From Theobroma cacao (lineage: Eukaryota > Streptophyta > Magnoliopsida > Malvales > Malvaceae): a stretch of 64,000 nt of DNA. The notes under the pieces were generated by a model, which saw nothing but the letters and a program-made list of their open reading frames with translations, had not been told where the DNA came from and made no database searches. Shown here one piece after another: positions 38,175-50,540 of this stretch. How positions within the stretch are numbered: the stretch's first letter is position 1; each line of letters starts with the position of its first letter. The stretch spans positions 3,367,987 through 3,431,986 of the forward strand of contig NC_030856.1 in assembly GCF_000208745.1 (NCBI RefSeq). The letters are read 5' to 3'. The position numbers were made by a program, and so were the translations under genes.

Positions 38175-39082
38175 ATGAGATCATTTTTGGAGTTTGTTTC
38201 GTGTTGCGTTACGAGCCCTCAAGTGTCTAGGGACGAAGGGGAAGAGGTGGTGACGGCGGCGGTGAATCCTGCGAGGAGGGAGGAGACGAGGACTTTGATG
38301 CCTCCAAAAGTGGCAGCACTAACGAAGAAGAAGCGGGTGAGGGTCGGAACACCAGGGGTTATGGCTGAGGAGTGGAAGCCCTCGCTGAATGTTATCTCGG
38401 AGGATAACGTTGTGGCCGAGAAGAGAGAGAAAACGCCGCCGCAGCAGCCGCCGCAAGAGAAGACGACGGCGGATAGGGTGGTGAAGAGGAAGAGCAGTTC
38501 AGGGTCTCGCTCCAAGGTTCATGTTCGAAGCAACAGCGACGACATAGGGTAACTGAATTTCCCTTTTTCCTTTTACGTTTGCGGTAAAGAATTATAGCAT
38601 ATAAAGAAAATCAATGAGTATAGAAGGAAATTCGATTTGGTGTGGTTATTAGTTGATTTGTCAACGTCGGGGAAGATTTTTTGGGCGACGAATTAATATA
38701 TTATATTAACATGTTAAATTATAAAATAATTCTATTTGGTCGAAAAAATACAACAAGCCGACTCCACTGGGAATCGAACCCAGAATCTCTGGTTCCGTAG
38801 ACCAGCGCCTTATCCGTTGGGCCATGGAGTCAGTTGCTTAGTGGAAAACTCAGTTTTCCTTCTCTTAGTGTATTATATTATTTGTTCAAACAGAAGTCTA
38901 TGTGAATTATAATTCATGTATGGTTTTAAGTATTTCAAAATCTGGAGTTAAAATGAACACTTGTTCTGGTGCAATTTTGCAGGCGAAACCCGATGCCGGC
39001 TGTCATTTCAATGTTCTCTCCTACTCCTGTTTCAATGCCGGTGGTCATTCCAACGTTCTCCCCTACTCCTTTTATGTTTTGA
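38175..39082 (+). CDS. Small basic plant protein of unknown function
   Basis: Two exons, 38175-38548 and 38983-39082, phases closing to 157 residues. The start chosen is MRSFLEFVSCCVTS; an in-frame ATG five codons earlier (38160) is less likely because the MRSFLEFVSCC opening looks like the conserved start. The middle is rich in Lys, Arg, Glu and Pro (TKKKRVRVG, EEWKPSLNVISED, RVVKRKSSSGSRSK) and looks disordered. The C-terminus encoded by exon 2 has two repeats of a PTPxxMPVVIPTFSPTP type, hydrophobic and proline rich. The N-terminal CC might be lipidated. No domain is recognised, no catalytic residues are visible. A TATA box (tatataag, 37991) lies upstream. A tRNA gene lies in its intron on the other strand. 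Confidence 0.7.
38743..38748 (-). terminator. RNA polymerase III terminator of tRNA-Arg
   Basis: Six T on the minus strand, 11 bases past the tRNA 3' end. Confidence 0.7.
38759..38831 (-). tRNA. tRNA-Arg (ACG)
   Basis: A 73-base cloverleaf on the minus strand. The acceptor stem is GACTCCA with TGGAGTC and discriminator G. The D arm is GCCC...GGGC-like, the anticodon stem CTGGT/ACCAG closes loop CTACGGA with anticodon ACG (read as ICG), and the T arm holds GGTTCGATTCC. There is no intron. Internal A and B boxes are intact. It lies in the intron of the gene at 38175-39082 in antisense orientation. Confidence 0.95.
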
Positions 39083-39810
39083 TCATCTTTTTTGTTTGAT
39101 GAATTAATCGTATATTTAGTTTTATACATAGTGTACAAATTATTTGTACGAATGATATAAATATTGTAAAGTCTTGCAAGGATTGCAATCAAATGGAGCA
39201 ATTTTCTTAGTGGAAAATTGAAATATGTTACCCTTAATTATCCATATCCAATTTTCACTAGAAAACGGAAGAAAATCATGCTTGTATTTGGTTTTGGCAG
39301 AGGAAGGGAAATGGCAATGGCAACATTTGTTGAACTAAACTCAAACCGCAAACAGTTCTGCACTAGGGAAAAGATCGATTTTCAATAGTTTTCCATCAAA
39401 GCAATGAGTCTTTGATTTCTCATTCCTTTCTACTGAGATCATTCATGGAACTACAGAAAGCTGCTTTCATGGAACTTCATACTATCCCTTGAAGAAAACA
39501 AACCAGCAAGCAGAAATAAGAATCACAGAAAGCAAAAGGAACATACAACAGTCTTAAAGTATATGTTAAGCTATATCGTAATGGTTTGGCCTCAAGTTCT
39601 GCTTCTGCTTTGACCAATGATTTGTTTTCTCTTACTGAACAATTTTGGTCATTCTCATTCTGTTGCGTAGATTAGCAGTTGTTGGATGTCAGAGAATAAT
39701 CAAAATGCCATGAAAGTAAAACCCATTATGTGAAGTTTATGTGCCCAATATTGTAATGAAGCTGTGTGACAAAAATTGAAAGAGTCACCAATTGCCTTTC
39801 AAGCAACTCC
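39083..39810. other. Convergent 3' flanks
   Basis: 3' regions of the small basic protein gene and the cation transporter gene; no further gene seen. Confidence 0.5.
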
Positions 39811-42800
39811 TCAAGCAGTCTCCCCCTCTTCCATTCCTGTCATTGTGTCATACAATGGCTTGTTCAGTGTCTCTGGTAAGTAATATGCAAGCATCCCTCC
39901 AATCAATCCACACACACCAAACACTAGGAATGGAAGGCCACCACCCCAAACCACGACAAATGGTGCCAAAATAGCTCCCATTTGGGCTGCCTGAGTTGCA
40001 CATCCAAGGGCAGCATTCCTCACCACCGTAGGAAAGAGCTCTGCTGTGTAGATGAACAACAGATTATAAGTTCCGGCCATGCCAAATATCCCCAGAATCC
40101 CGCAAAACATTCTTATTACTTTCCACATTCCAACGTTTCCCACAAGGCTCCCCATAAAGCAAAAGATTGCACTGAACCATTGTGTCCCAATTGCCAATGG
40201 CTTCCTCCCAAATTTGTCCAACATAAGTGCTGTTATGGTGAATGCTGGCATTTCAGCTACTGCATTAAGGAGCACATTGAGGTAAAGGTTTGTCTCGAGG
40301 TTGACAACATTTAAGCTCAGGCCATAGTACACAACTGAGCATGTGAAGTTGATTCCCACTGTTAGAAATAGTCGAATACGAGTGATTGGTGATCGGATTA
40401 CATCTATAAGAGAACCACTGATTGGTTCTTTGCAACTCCGGTTATCATTTGAAGCATCATTAGATTCATCATCCAGTGCTAGGATAACCCCATCAGGAAG
40501 GTATTGTCCATTAGACTTAGCTATGGTGCGCATGATTTTCATTGCTTCGTTCATTTTCCCACGAACAAGGTACCAACGTGGGGACTCAGAGATAAAAGGA
40601 ACAACCAGAACAAGGAAAATAATAGAGGGAATAGAGGAGGCGATATAAAGAGCACGCCATGAAGGGAAGATGTAAGCTATGCCTGAAAGTAATGCTATTC
40701 CAGTTGAAAAAAAGTAGAATGTGGACATTCCAGCAGCACCGCGCTTTGTTGGGCCGATAGGTTCAGTGGCCAGGACAAAGCAGCAGAGGCCAACACCTCC
40801 GGTGCTGAAACCTGTCAGAAATCGAAGTAGGAGATATGTGAAGTAGTCTGGGGCTAATGACGTAAGGCAACCAAAGATGGCATTTAAGATGCAAACTGCT
40901 GTTAAGGAACCTTTTCTTCCCAGTTTTGAGTCTGATAGATGGCCAAATACTCCTGCACCTGAAAAATATGTACTGAAAAATTGAAAATTTACTCATGAAC
41001 TTAATCATCTGAAAGTTTCTTAAAACAGAACAGCTTCTTGCATATTTAATGTATCAGTGATAACTGATTCTGTATGTTGCAATGTAATAGTAGGATTCCA
41101 CCCTCTTTCCCCACAATTTGATATATGCTATCCGCTAAAGTAAAATTAACTGTTTTCCTTTTTCTTTAATGTACTTTGTTAGTTATTACATAATTCTATA
41201 TTTCTATGTACTTGAACAAAGAACTGATCCAAAAGAGAATTAAGATGGTGAAGTTGGTGGTTTCCATGGTACAACAATTATGACAGAAACATGCCAAAAG
41301 GAGAGCTGGCTTCAGTAAGTGCTGGGTTACTCATTAAAGAGCAGATGATGTAGGCACCAAGAGAAAAGGAACAACAGAAAAGCAGCATAAAGAGTAAAGG
41401 AATTGTTCCCTTTTTTTTTTAAACAAAGTGAAAGATATAAAGGTTATAAGACACGAACTCTTACACGATCAAGCAAGTTTGAGAAAGTAGAGCATGATGT
41501 AATGGAGTATGAACAGAGTAAAGATGACATTAAATTATCAACATCGAGAACACTGGGCCCAAAAAACCAAAAACAGAAAAAGAAACATCAAGAACATGAT
41601 TCTCATGCTCCACTGTAGCTTTCAAATAAATCATGTAAAAAGTCCATCATCAAATGCCCAAAGTGTGAGAAGGAATGTTGCTTAGATTGCTTGATTTCAC
41701 ACACTGAGAAGAAGTAAAAGTAAAAGATCAATTAAGGGTTTAATTAACTTTGCAGGAAAACACAAAGAGAGGAAACTGAAAAATTCTGCTGAGCATTCTG
41801 CATGCATCTTTCTGGAAAAAGCATGCGGGTTTTTCTCTCTTTTGTGTCATGCTTCTATCACTTTTCCTAGTGCCCCCAAGAGAGACGTGTATGATTTTCC
41901 TCCCTCTTTATGATAATTTAATGGCTGCAGACTTCTCTCGTGTTCCTACCTATGAAAGAAATTGTTTCAGGACCACAATCATTATGAAGTTCAGAATTTC
42001 AACGTTTTGAGGTGTTAAGAGTCTACTTTACGATGATGTTAGAAAAGAAATCAAAAGCACTGCGGACGGTATAGATAGGGAAAAAATTCAATAAAACAGA
42101 AGGCAAATTAACAAAGTCAAAGTGACCTTTCAAGGAACTGATAATAATTTTGGACCACAAAGAAAAAGCATGTGGCACAATGACTCTCATGGTCCAACTA
42201 TAGGTGAAACGGCCAAACCAAAGCAAATCCACACAGACAACTAGCAACGTGTTTGGTGCTAGGTAGAGCTTAGATGCCTAAATCCCAGAGCTAATTTGCG
42301 CAAATTTTTTACTGAAATCCTTGTCCAATATTAACTAAGCTGGTTCAATACTGCTACTGCCTGCATTTTGCAGCAGATTAAAATATTTCTTTGACCACTC
42401 AGTATGACACTTCAATTTTTTTACAATTTCCTATGTCTCACATCTGCCCAAGACATGTGACCATGACAAGAGAAACTTCAACGGCAAATAGCAATCTCAA
42501 TCATAAAAAAAAGCTATCACTATCTTTGCCTGCTATGTATGTATTCTCCTATACTTCAATAAATGTTATCGCCGCCTCTTGCTGACATATTTCTTGACTC
42601 GTAATATGCACCAACTGATCACAAATTACTATTCCTGCAAAGAAAAAAAAAAACAAGTCTCTCGTTCTTGTCATCATTCACTAGCAAATCTTAATCTAGA
42701 CTCCCACTCCCAAAAGAAAAAATGGAGCTAAATTCAAGTGACCAATGTCTACAAATTTAAGTAAGTACCCAACTTGTTTTTCAGCTCTGTTATTTCTGAG

Positions 42801-43555
42801 CTTCATGTGTTTTCCTGAAATTTCAGGTCCACAAAGGCATTACTACACCAGATGTGGTTTACATGACGGTAGAAACCTGGTATATTCCCTTTAAGAAAAA
42901 CAAAACATCAAACCTAATAGCTTGAAAATATAGTAAAAGAAAAGAAAAAAATGAAACATTATCCAACAAATAACAAGATAAGGACCATTTACTCCCTGTT
43001 GCTTAATAAAAGCATATCCGTACTTTTCAAAAAAAAAAAAGGACCAAAGAGAAAGATCAGCTGAAACAACTCACCAATCATGCAGCCGCCAAAAAACAAG
43101 GCCTGAACAAGCCCAACCTTATACTTCTCACCACAAACCAATCCCCACTGAGCCACCGTGGAGCTTCCCGAACCACCCTTCCATTCCCAAGACCCCGGTT
43201 CAAGCCCACAAACACCGCTCTCCTTCTCATCACACCCTGAACCGGCTGCCCCTTTTAAACACCGCCAAGCCGGTTCCTGGTCTGCGAATATCATCACCAT
43301 GGTGTGGAAAGCTTCCAGGGCCCATGCTAGGCTCGTTAAAACAAAGTGTCTCAATTGCCAGGACCCAAATTCTCCGCAGTACTTTCGTAACATGTCGTCT
43401 ATGCAGAGCTTCTCGGGTTCGGATCCGGGTTCAGGTTCCCATCCGGGTTTTTTGGATGGAGGGAGTAAGGGTGACTCTAGCGAGGAGCCATGGCAACTGG
43501 GATCTGATCCTGGCGAGTTAGCCATAGTGGGGTTCTTTGGTGTATCTTTTTTCAA
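39811..43555 (-). CDS. OCT4: Organic cation/carnitine transporter 4-like MFS carrier
   Basis: Two minus-strand exons, 43075-43555 and 39811-40958, separated by a 2.1 kb intron; 542 residues. The N-terminal cytosolic part (ESPLLPPSKKP) leads to the conserved CIDDMLRKYCGEFGSWQLRH and EAFHTMVMIFADQEPAWRC, then a large luminal/external loop with several cysteines (GSGCDEKESGVCGLEP). The MFS signature in the loop between helices 2 and 3 is GHLSDSKLGRKG (right after the intron), followed by LLRFLTGFSTGG and ATEPIGPTKRG. Helices to the C-terminus are intact, with FISESPRWYLVRGK and YTAELFPTVVRN. Family members move organic cations, carnitine or polyamines; Arabidopsis OCT4 is a tonoplast protein. 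A second in-frame Met (MANSPGSD, residue 11) is an alternative start. Substrate is inferred only. Confidence 0.9.
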
Positions 43556-45985
43556 AACGTAAGAGCTCTTACATATAGCGAAGGTCTTGGGGTGGTAGCT
43601 GTTTTAACGGCACTAGAGTGGTGCGCCGTTTCGCGTGGGTGTTGAATTTTTTATTAAAAATAATTAAAATTACATAATATTATAAATAAAAATAATAATA
43701 ATTGAAAAGAAATAATTTTAAATTTAAAAATATTATAAATAATAGTTATAATGATAATTTAAAGATAATTATTTAAAAATTTATTTTTTAAAATATTTTC
43801 TCATCTCTTATTAAGTAAAATTTTTTATTTAAGTATTTCTTTTAAAAATATTTGATTTTTTATATCTTAATATATACTAATATTGATATAATCATATTTT
43901 ATTAATTACATGATTCTAATAGTGAAATCAAACTTATATTGAGAAAATATAATATTTTAAAAGTAATTATTGATAAGTTACATAATTGATACAATAAAAT
44001 TATTAAAATAAAATAAAATTTTTTGAAAGTCAAAATAAAATGAATATTAATTATACTTATTAAGTTTTTTTTTTTAATTTTAATGATGAAATTTTCTAAA
44101 GGATCTTTAATTTCAATTAATATTTTTTTTAACTCATGTCTTTATAATTATTTAAAATTAATCTACTTTGTGATTCCACACATATCTACCAAAAAGTTTT
44201 ATTTTTATATTTTATTTTATAAAAAATATCATTCTTAGTACATGGAAGCACTATTAGCTGCAATTCCCTATGAACCAAAATACCAAGGAAAAACCTCTTT
44301 TCAAGTTAAAGAAAAAAAATCCTCTGTTGACAATTCTAAATGCAACCGACTCTACAAAAATCACTTTTAAATTCTTTCTAAATTAATCATTTTTAAATTA
44401 ACCACATGTGAATAAAAGAAGCCACAAATGTGACCAAGTGAGGGGTTTCTTTTTAAGCATGTAAAATTAACCACATGTTAATAAAAAAAGCCACAAACGT
44501 GACCAAGTGCGAAAGCTCCTTTGGAGCTTATATAGATAAATATGACTATGCTTGTGTGAATGTTGTGTGTTTGACACGTGGATGATGACCTAGCCTTTGA
44601 TTTGGGGTGGGTTGACACGTGGAAAGGAAGGTAGCTGTTGACTTGGAGGCTTGGATTCGGTTGAGATTAGAGCTAAATATGCAGGGGTCGGAAAGCTAAA
44701 ATGGGTCCGGATATGTCATGTGGACAACCCTAAATGAAATCCCAATTACACATTTAATATCATTTATAAAATACATTGGTCTATTACATTATCTTATTAT
44801 TATTATATTTTATTAGGGTTATAGGCACATAGATTCATGATTTTCATGACTAAGATAAAAATATTATTATCACCATTTAAACATAATATATATATTTAGA
44901 GTAATCACACTAATCATATCAACTTAAACTTACTCATAATTTACATGCAACATCAAATCACCAAATCTTATATAGATAATTTAAACTATTAATCTTGTTT
45001 AATTATATATTTATTCATCATTTGAAGTGCTTTAAAATATTGATCATGTTTATTTTCAATATCTTGGTATTGATACATCACTTCGCAAATATGCTTTCAT
45101 TTTTTTTTTCATATATAGACACTGTTTAATTAGGAGATTGTAGCCAGCTAGATACCTTTATTGCCACTCCAATAGTTGACACTTTGGAGGTTGAATAGCA
45201 TTTTTTTTTCAGGTTTTTTAGTCTTTAGATGAGTGGCAACATTAATTCCTTTGGATCTGTTGAATTAGCTTTTGTATATAAAAGAAGGTATCCCTCCTCA
45301 AACATGGCAAATCCCCTTTCAAACCCATTATTTTAAAGAAAAGAAAATGCTAATTTAATAGATTAATTGCCAGCTTGGGACAAGCTCCATGGATGTGACA
45401 TTTATTTTGGTATATTCTAACACTTGTCGACTAGGTTCAATTGAATAGGATTTTTAATTTGGATGAAATTTATGGGTAGTGATTAAACAATGGAAGTGAC
45501 ATTGGAGGTTCTAAGTCCCTTTCACCTAAGAGAGAAATGAGTTTGTTCAATTGACACATTTTTGGTGCATACAGAAAGTAAGCTAATACCATAGCCATAT
45601 TTCTCATGTGACTTGCAACAAATTTGAGACTGAAGTATGGCAAAATATTGGGTATTTGTATAAATTACAATACAACTAAAGAAAAAAAAAATGAAAGAGA
45701 CTAAATAGAAAGGGGAAGTGGCAAGGTCCCCAAAATCAATTAATTACAAGTGGAAGGAGCAAAGCCCAACTTTGTTGGCAACAAGGTCATGTTCCCACAG
45801 ATGATTTTGTTGCAGGGTGTTGTCAATAATATTTACTTCCAGGCTCTGTCTTTTGGTAAATAGAAGCTGATAATGGTTCTCTGGATCAAGCTCAAATATA
45901 GCTCCATCTTCAAAAATGAATTGCAAAGCCTGACACTTAATTAGAAAATCAAGCCTTGTTATTGCTTTTAATAATAAAATTTAAA
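43556..45985. other. Intergenic DNA between the transporter and the receptor cluster
   Basis: Promoter of the transporter, then very AT-rich DNA. Two acacgtgg motifs at 44574 and 44623. A 60-codon minus frame at 45744-45926 has no recognised content. Nothing else is seen apart from the repeat below. Confidence 0.4.
44394..44530. repeat. 70-base tandem duplication plus short hairpin
   Basis: aaattaaccacatgt...gaccaagtg at 44394-44439 repeats at 44464-44509 with a few changes. It is followed by a perfect hairpin aagctcc-ttt-ggagctt (44513-44529). Confidence 0.7.
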
Positions 45986-45989
45986 GGGT

Positions 45990-46172
45990 GTTCAGTTGGG
46001 CTATTACTAGTTCCCAAGTAACAGTTTTAACTGCTACTTTCTTGTACCAAATTCCCAAGAAACGATTCTTAGAGCTTCCAGGACTAAAGATACCAAGCTC
46101 AAGGATTCCATCCATCACTAACAGACTGGGAGGAGGTGGAGATATCGATTCCATCAGCAATATTTGAAAACA
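45990..46172 (-). pseudogene. B-lectin fragment of a G-type lectin receptor kinase
   Basis: The minus strand reads, across a frame change, TSSQSVSDG and then ELGIFSPGSSKNRFLGIWYK followed by KVAVKTVTW. These are the hallmark pieces of the mannose-binding B-lectin domain at the start of S-domain receptor kinases. The fragment ends where the domain would be one third complete. It lies downstream of the C-terminus of the next receptor remnant, so it is the head of yet another lost copy. Confidence 0.7.
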
Positions 46173-46559
46173 ATATTAGTGTTGGTGAGCAAGAAAGGCA
46201 GAAGTGTATTTGTTTAAACTTTCAGAGCTTGTAAAACTCATAGAAAAACTTTTCAGTTTGGCAGATTTTAGAGAGAAAACATATTTAAACTGATGATCGT
46301 TGACTAGTATGCAAATCTTCCTCGAAAAGACCAAACTTTTCAGTTTGCACAGAATTATTATTTCTGATTTTTATGAAGCTTCAGTGCAGTCATCTTGTAT
46401 TGTCTCTGTGAATCAAATATATATATATATATATATTACCCCCAAGTAGACACTTGCAGGGCGCTAAGCTCAAACTGGGACTAAACCACTGGTATCAAAG
46501 CATAAGGTACATAACATACTGACCGATAGCCTATAACAATTGTTTGGAGATGAAAGAGC

Positions 46560-48120
46560 CAAGTATACAGTTTATCAATTATCAAGCATCTAGTACTGAC
46601 AGTCATTTCATTTGCGGAAGAAGATACATGATTCTCTGATGAAGAATCTTCTTCAAGTGGACTTTTCTTAAACAAAATACCAAGTTGTTGGGGGTGTGGC
46701 AATTCAGTGTCACTTCCCAACATCAGAATCACAAATGACATACTTGGCCTATCCTCAGGATGCTGTTGTAAACTTCAAAGACTGATAATGGATGAATTGT
46801 ATCACTTCTGATAGATTGCAAAGACCCTCCCAAGCATTCTTCAACAAGTTTTAAAGGACTGCCTTATTTCCATAATCTCCATGCCTGCAGCAAATTGAAA
46901 CCCTTTTAGGTTTTATCAGTCCAAGATAAGCAGCAGAAAATTGATTATAAAATATCTGCTGAAACTGACATGTTCAAGAAGGTTGCTGCTCTGTGTTGGA
47001 TGGTAAAGCCCTCTATTTTTTCTTCACACTTATTATCTCCTGCAATAATATGCCAAAGCTAAAGATATCTGATTTTACTGAAAGCAGTCCGTCAATAGCA
47101 TATTCAGTGCCATATAACCACTGCAGAACATTATCGATAGCAATAAATATATGAGGATCTGTAGACATTATGAAAATAAATGGACACTTACTAAGTTCCA
47201 ACGACTCTTTTAGTGTTCCCTTCAGTATGGCCTCCTCCAAAAGTTCTAGCTATGCCAAAATCTGAAATTTTTCGATTCATCTCACTATCAAGCAGAACGT
47301 TACTAACTTTAAGATCTCTATGAATAAAAAAAATTATTCAAATGAAATGGCAAAGAATTTAATTAACACTTTTGAAGAAACTGCATGTGGATTTGCTAGC
47401 ATCTCTATTAACAAAGTAAATTTTTTTTTGTTTATTTAGCAAAGGAACAAAATTAGCATATTTGTGAAGGATATATCAAAGTTACCAGTCAACTTTGCAT
47501 GACCTCTGTAAAGGAAATGACTGACAGTAAACAGCCCCAAAAGCACAACACAGTAGTTTTGCAATTACTGCAGGAAGTTTTATCCTGGGCTTATCTTTCA
47601 ATTCTGTATGACGAAATTTGAAACATGAACAAAAACAAAAGAAGCAGCGAAAAGAAGAGAAAATGTAGACTCATATTTGATTCTGAAGCAGACACGCTAA
47701 CATTGAGATCCTGCCCTTTTGATTGAAATTGTCTGCAATCAATCAGATGATGAAACTAAAGGGCCCAACCACTACCTCTTCCTCTGTTATCCGAACTAGT
47801 GTATGCCATATGGGAATAGTTCTGTAGATATTTAGCCCTGCATCCCTTGAGATTCATAGTTTTAGTCCAAGAATGTGTAGCATTTGGCATTTTCAAATCT
47901 TTTAAATCTGATAAATCCATCTCTGCTTTGGCAGTTGAATGGCTTATTGTGCTTACACCCGAGGGACCAGTCTGATGAGTTCTATCTTTCAGGGAATTCA
48001 GGCTTAAACATCAGCTTTCAGGGAATTAAGGCTTGAATCCTTTAAAAAGTGGAAGCTGAGTACCATCACAATTCCCTTTTGAACCACAAAGTCCATATCT
48101 GTCAAAGTAGTCTCTTGAAG
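46560..48120 (-). pseudogene. G-type lectin S-receptor-like kinase remnant, copy A
   Basis: Reading leftward: EGF-like segment (RDYFDRYGLCGSKGNCDG, near 48100), PAN-type segment (MPNATHSWTKTMNLKGC, near 47880, then AYTSSDNRGRGSG with a stop just after), transmembrane exon (about 47483-47607), kinase subdomain VIb-VII ([28 protein letters not shown], 47210-47335), activation-loop exon (47025-47122) and C-terminal tail (QQHPEDRPSMSFVILMLGSD, SSANEMTV). Damage: no B-lectin head, several frame changes in the PAN part, a frame change in the transmembrane exon, complete absence of the ATP-binding lobe, one base lost in the APE motif (GYMAL instead of GYMAPE), and two bases lost near the stop at 46601. 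It cannot make a receptor kinase. Family members sense ligands at the plasma membrane and signal through the serine/threonine kinase. Confidence 0.8.
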
Positions 48121-48429
48121 CAAATGAGAAAAGCATCCAAGCTTGCTTTCTGCATTTCATGTGTAGTCCTGTGATCATTGATTTCTATTTGAGACACTTT
48201 GGATGGTTGACATATAAAATACGTATACCAGGTGGGTAGATCATGCGTTGTTTTTATAAGATGATGTGATTGACTGACTTTTGATAAATGAACCGTACAG
48301 AAAGTGCAGCAGAAAACAAATTGTAAACATTGAGGTTCCAGATAATTTGTGTTATTTAATAATTTGAAGCTTATTCCTCTAATCATTCTCTTCACTGGAC
48401 AAACATAACTTCAATGACTTACTTGTATT

Positions 48430-48545
48430 AAATGATTTCCAATTCATCAACCATTTAAGACCAGTGTGGATGTGCAGGATAGTCGTAAGAATTCATCTCC
48501 AAGTTCAACAGGGCTGCCTTCCTCCCATAATCTCCAAGCCTGCAA
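48430..48545 (-). pseudogene. Receptor-kinase exon fragment
   Basis: After an acceptor (gttgcag) the minus strand reads AWRLWEEGSPVELGDEFL, the start of the last kinase exon of S-domain receptor kinases (normally GYAWRLWxEGRPLELxD). The following sequence is not kinase. It is an isolated scrap between copy A and the NLR fragment. Confidence 0.55.
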
Positions 48546-48699
48546 CAATTGGCGGAGAAATGCAGATTGAAGGGTGTTAAGTTGGAGATTTTATTTTTAT
48601 ATTAAAAAATAAAAAATTAAAGACTTGGTTTTATTTTGATATTAAAAAAGAGTAATTATTTAGCAAATGAGAAATTAAGAGATAAAAACAGGATGTGGA

Positions 48700-48970
48700 T
48701 GAAAATAAACTCACAATGTTTGCAGTTTTTAATAAGAAGCAAGAGCCTTGCACCCACATTTAATCAAACATCACTTCTATTTCTCATTCTATCACTGATA
48801 TCGAACAAAGGGAGAAAGGAATCCTTAGCATCAGGTTGATCCCATTCCACTGATTCCCACCATTCTCTCGGGTGTACTCTGATTTGTTTTAGAGAAGAAG
48901 GAGGAGATGGTTTCCCATTTTCAGCAAGGGGAAGAGACAAAGGGATCTTCTTTACTTCTCGACATGCCAA
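48700..48970 (-). pseudogene. NLR LRR C-terminal fragment
   Basis: Reads REVKKIPLSLPLAENGKPSP, then REWWESVEWDQPDAKDSF and a stop. It matches the last 60 codons and the 3' untranslated part of the intact NLR at 60871. Homology stops abruptly near 48970. No NB-ARC part is found nearby, so it is a dead 3' end. Confidence 0.8.
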
Positions 48971-49240
48971 TATATTATAAGAAACAAGAAGTTTTTGTTT
49001 CCATCATCTTTGAGTATAATATTTACATTTCCAACAAGATTTATATCTAGATGAATTTATTCATTTTTCCCCTTAAAGAACCATCTCAAATTCTTGAATA
49101 TATCATATCTATGTGGTTCCTAGTCTTGATCATTACAACATTAATAAAAGGATGATGAGAATGAAGAAATCAGTTGACTATAAATTTATAAATGACAAAA
49201 TTTTTTATTAAAAAAGGAAACCATTTAAAGTTGATACCTT
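48971..49240. other. Intergenic DNA
   Basis: AT-rich, nothing recognised. Confidence 0.4.
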
Positions 49241-49249
49241 GCTTTTCTA

Positions 49250-50065
49250 ACACATATACATACTAAATAAATGTTATATATCTATTAATCAATGCAAAAT
49301 TTTAATTTTGGTATTGAAAGACTAAATTTACTAAATTTGATTATGCATTTTACACATTTAATAAAAATTTAAGTTAGAATAGGTAAGAATATCTAATTGT
49401 TGGCCTTAATGAATATAGAAATTACTATTGAATGTTGAAAATGAATATAGGCATAATGCTCAAAAAAACTCTTGAACTATTTAAGAAAATTCAAATAAAT
49501 TTTTATTCTTTTATTGTGTTCATTCAAGTCCTTATATTTTTATTTAATTTGGATTAAGCAAGCCTTTATAACTAATAGTTTACTAATTGTTATTAATCAA
49601 AATGTCTCTTATCATTTTATATTCATGTGGTGTTGAGAAGACGCTGATGCGGAGGGTGAAAAATAAGATATGACCATATCATCATACCACATCAACGTGT
49701 TTTAAAAAATCTTAAAAAATAATTATAAGAATAAACTAAGAATGTAGAATGACATTAAAAAAACCATTTAAACTTAACAGCCATTTTTTCTTTTTATGGG
49801 AGAACAAAAACAAAGAGAGAATTTCACAAACATCTCGTATAAGATTAATAAATGTCATGTATGCGTATTAAATAAATATCATGTATATATTAATCAACGT
49901 AAAGTTTTAATTTTGATATTGAAAGACTAAATTTAGTACATTTGATTAGTTTTATTTATTCATTTTATTCATTTAATACAAATTTAAATTAGATAAAGTA
50001 AGAATTTCTAATTGTTAGCTAAATGAATATAGAAATTACCATTTAATGTTAAAAATAGATATTTT
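49250..50065. repeat. Pair of direct repeats of about 200 bases
   Basis: 49260-49450 and 49840-50060 share ttttaattttggtattgaaagactaaattta-like sequence through to gaatatagaaattacta. Between them is AT-rich sequence with caagtccttatat. They may be ends of an old element, but no coding part or primer-binding site is visible. Confidence 0.55.
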
Positions 50066-50223
50066 CACACAAAAGTATATATTTGGTCGCGTAACTCAAA
50101 CAAAAGAAAAACTTCATACTATTAAATTTTTTGTTGGAGACTATAGTTGCTTACGTTATTTTAATCCTTTTTTTCCCATATATTTTGTCTACTCATATTT
50201 AGTTTCTATGGTTCCCTAGTCTC

Positions 50224-50540
50224 AATTCCATCATCAAATATAAATTAAAGAGAAAGAACCAAAAAAAAATTATATGGAGTTTGTTGAAGGATAAATTTAT
50301 GCCAGAAGGTAAGATTCAGAGATGTTACCAAAGATGAAAAATATAAGCGCAGATGCTTCAGCTTGTTGATATCACTAAGCAGATCCCCTTGCAGATTCCT
50401 ATATAATGAGAAGGAATTATGAAGCGAATAAGTCAATGCAAAATTATCCTTTATGAGAAACTATCCTTGCAAAAATTGTCAAGAAATCAAGATCTTCAAA
50501 ATTATCCTTTATGACAAGAAAACGAATGATGAAGAACATG
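50224..50540 (-). repeat. Inverted repeat arm 1 (partner 53178-53482)
   Basis: The reverse complement of this segment matches 53178-53482 at roughly nine bases in ten, through ctgcaaggggatctgctt and ctccataaattttttttt-like ends. The arms are about 2.6 kb apart. A second pair (50600-50860 with 53660-53920) is also inverted but more diverged and its order is not mirrored. Confidence 0.8.

Noticed and set aside
41403..41618. 71-codon plus-strand frame in the transporter intron
   Set aside because: Lysine-rich low-complexity sequence inside a well-supported intron, with no homologue recognised.
45744..45926. 60-codon minus-strand frame near the B-lectin fragment
   Set aside because: Content (FEDGAIFELDPENHYQLLF) does not match any part of S-domain receptor kinases that I can recognise.
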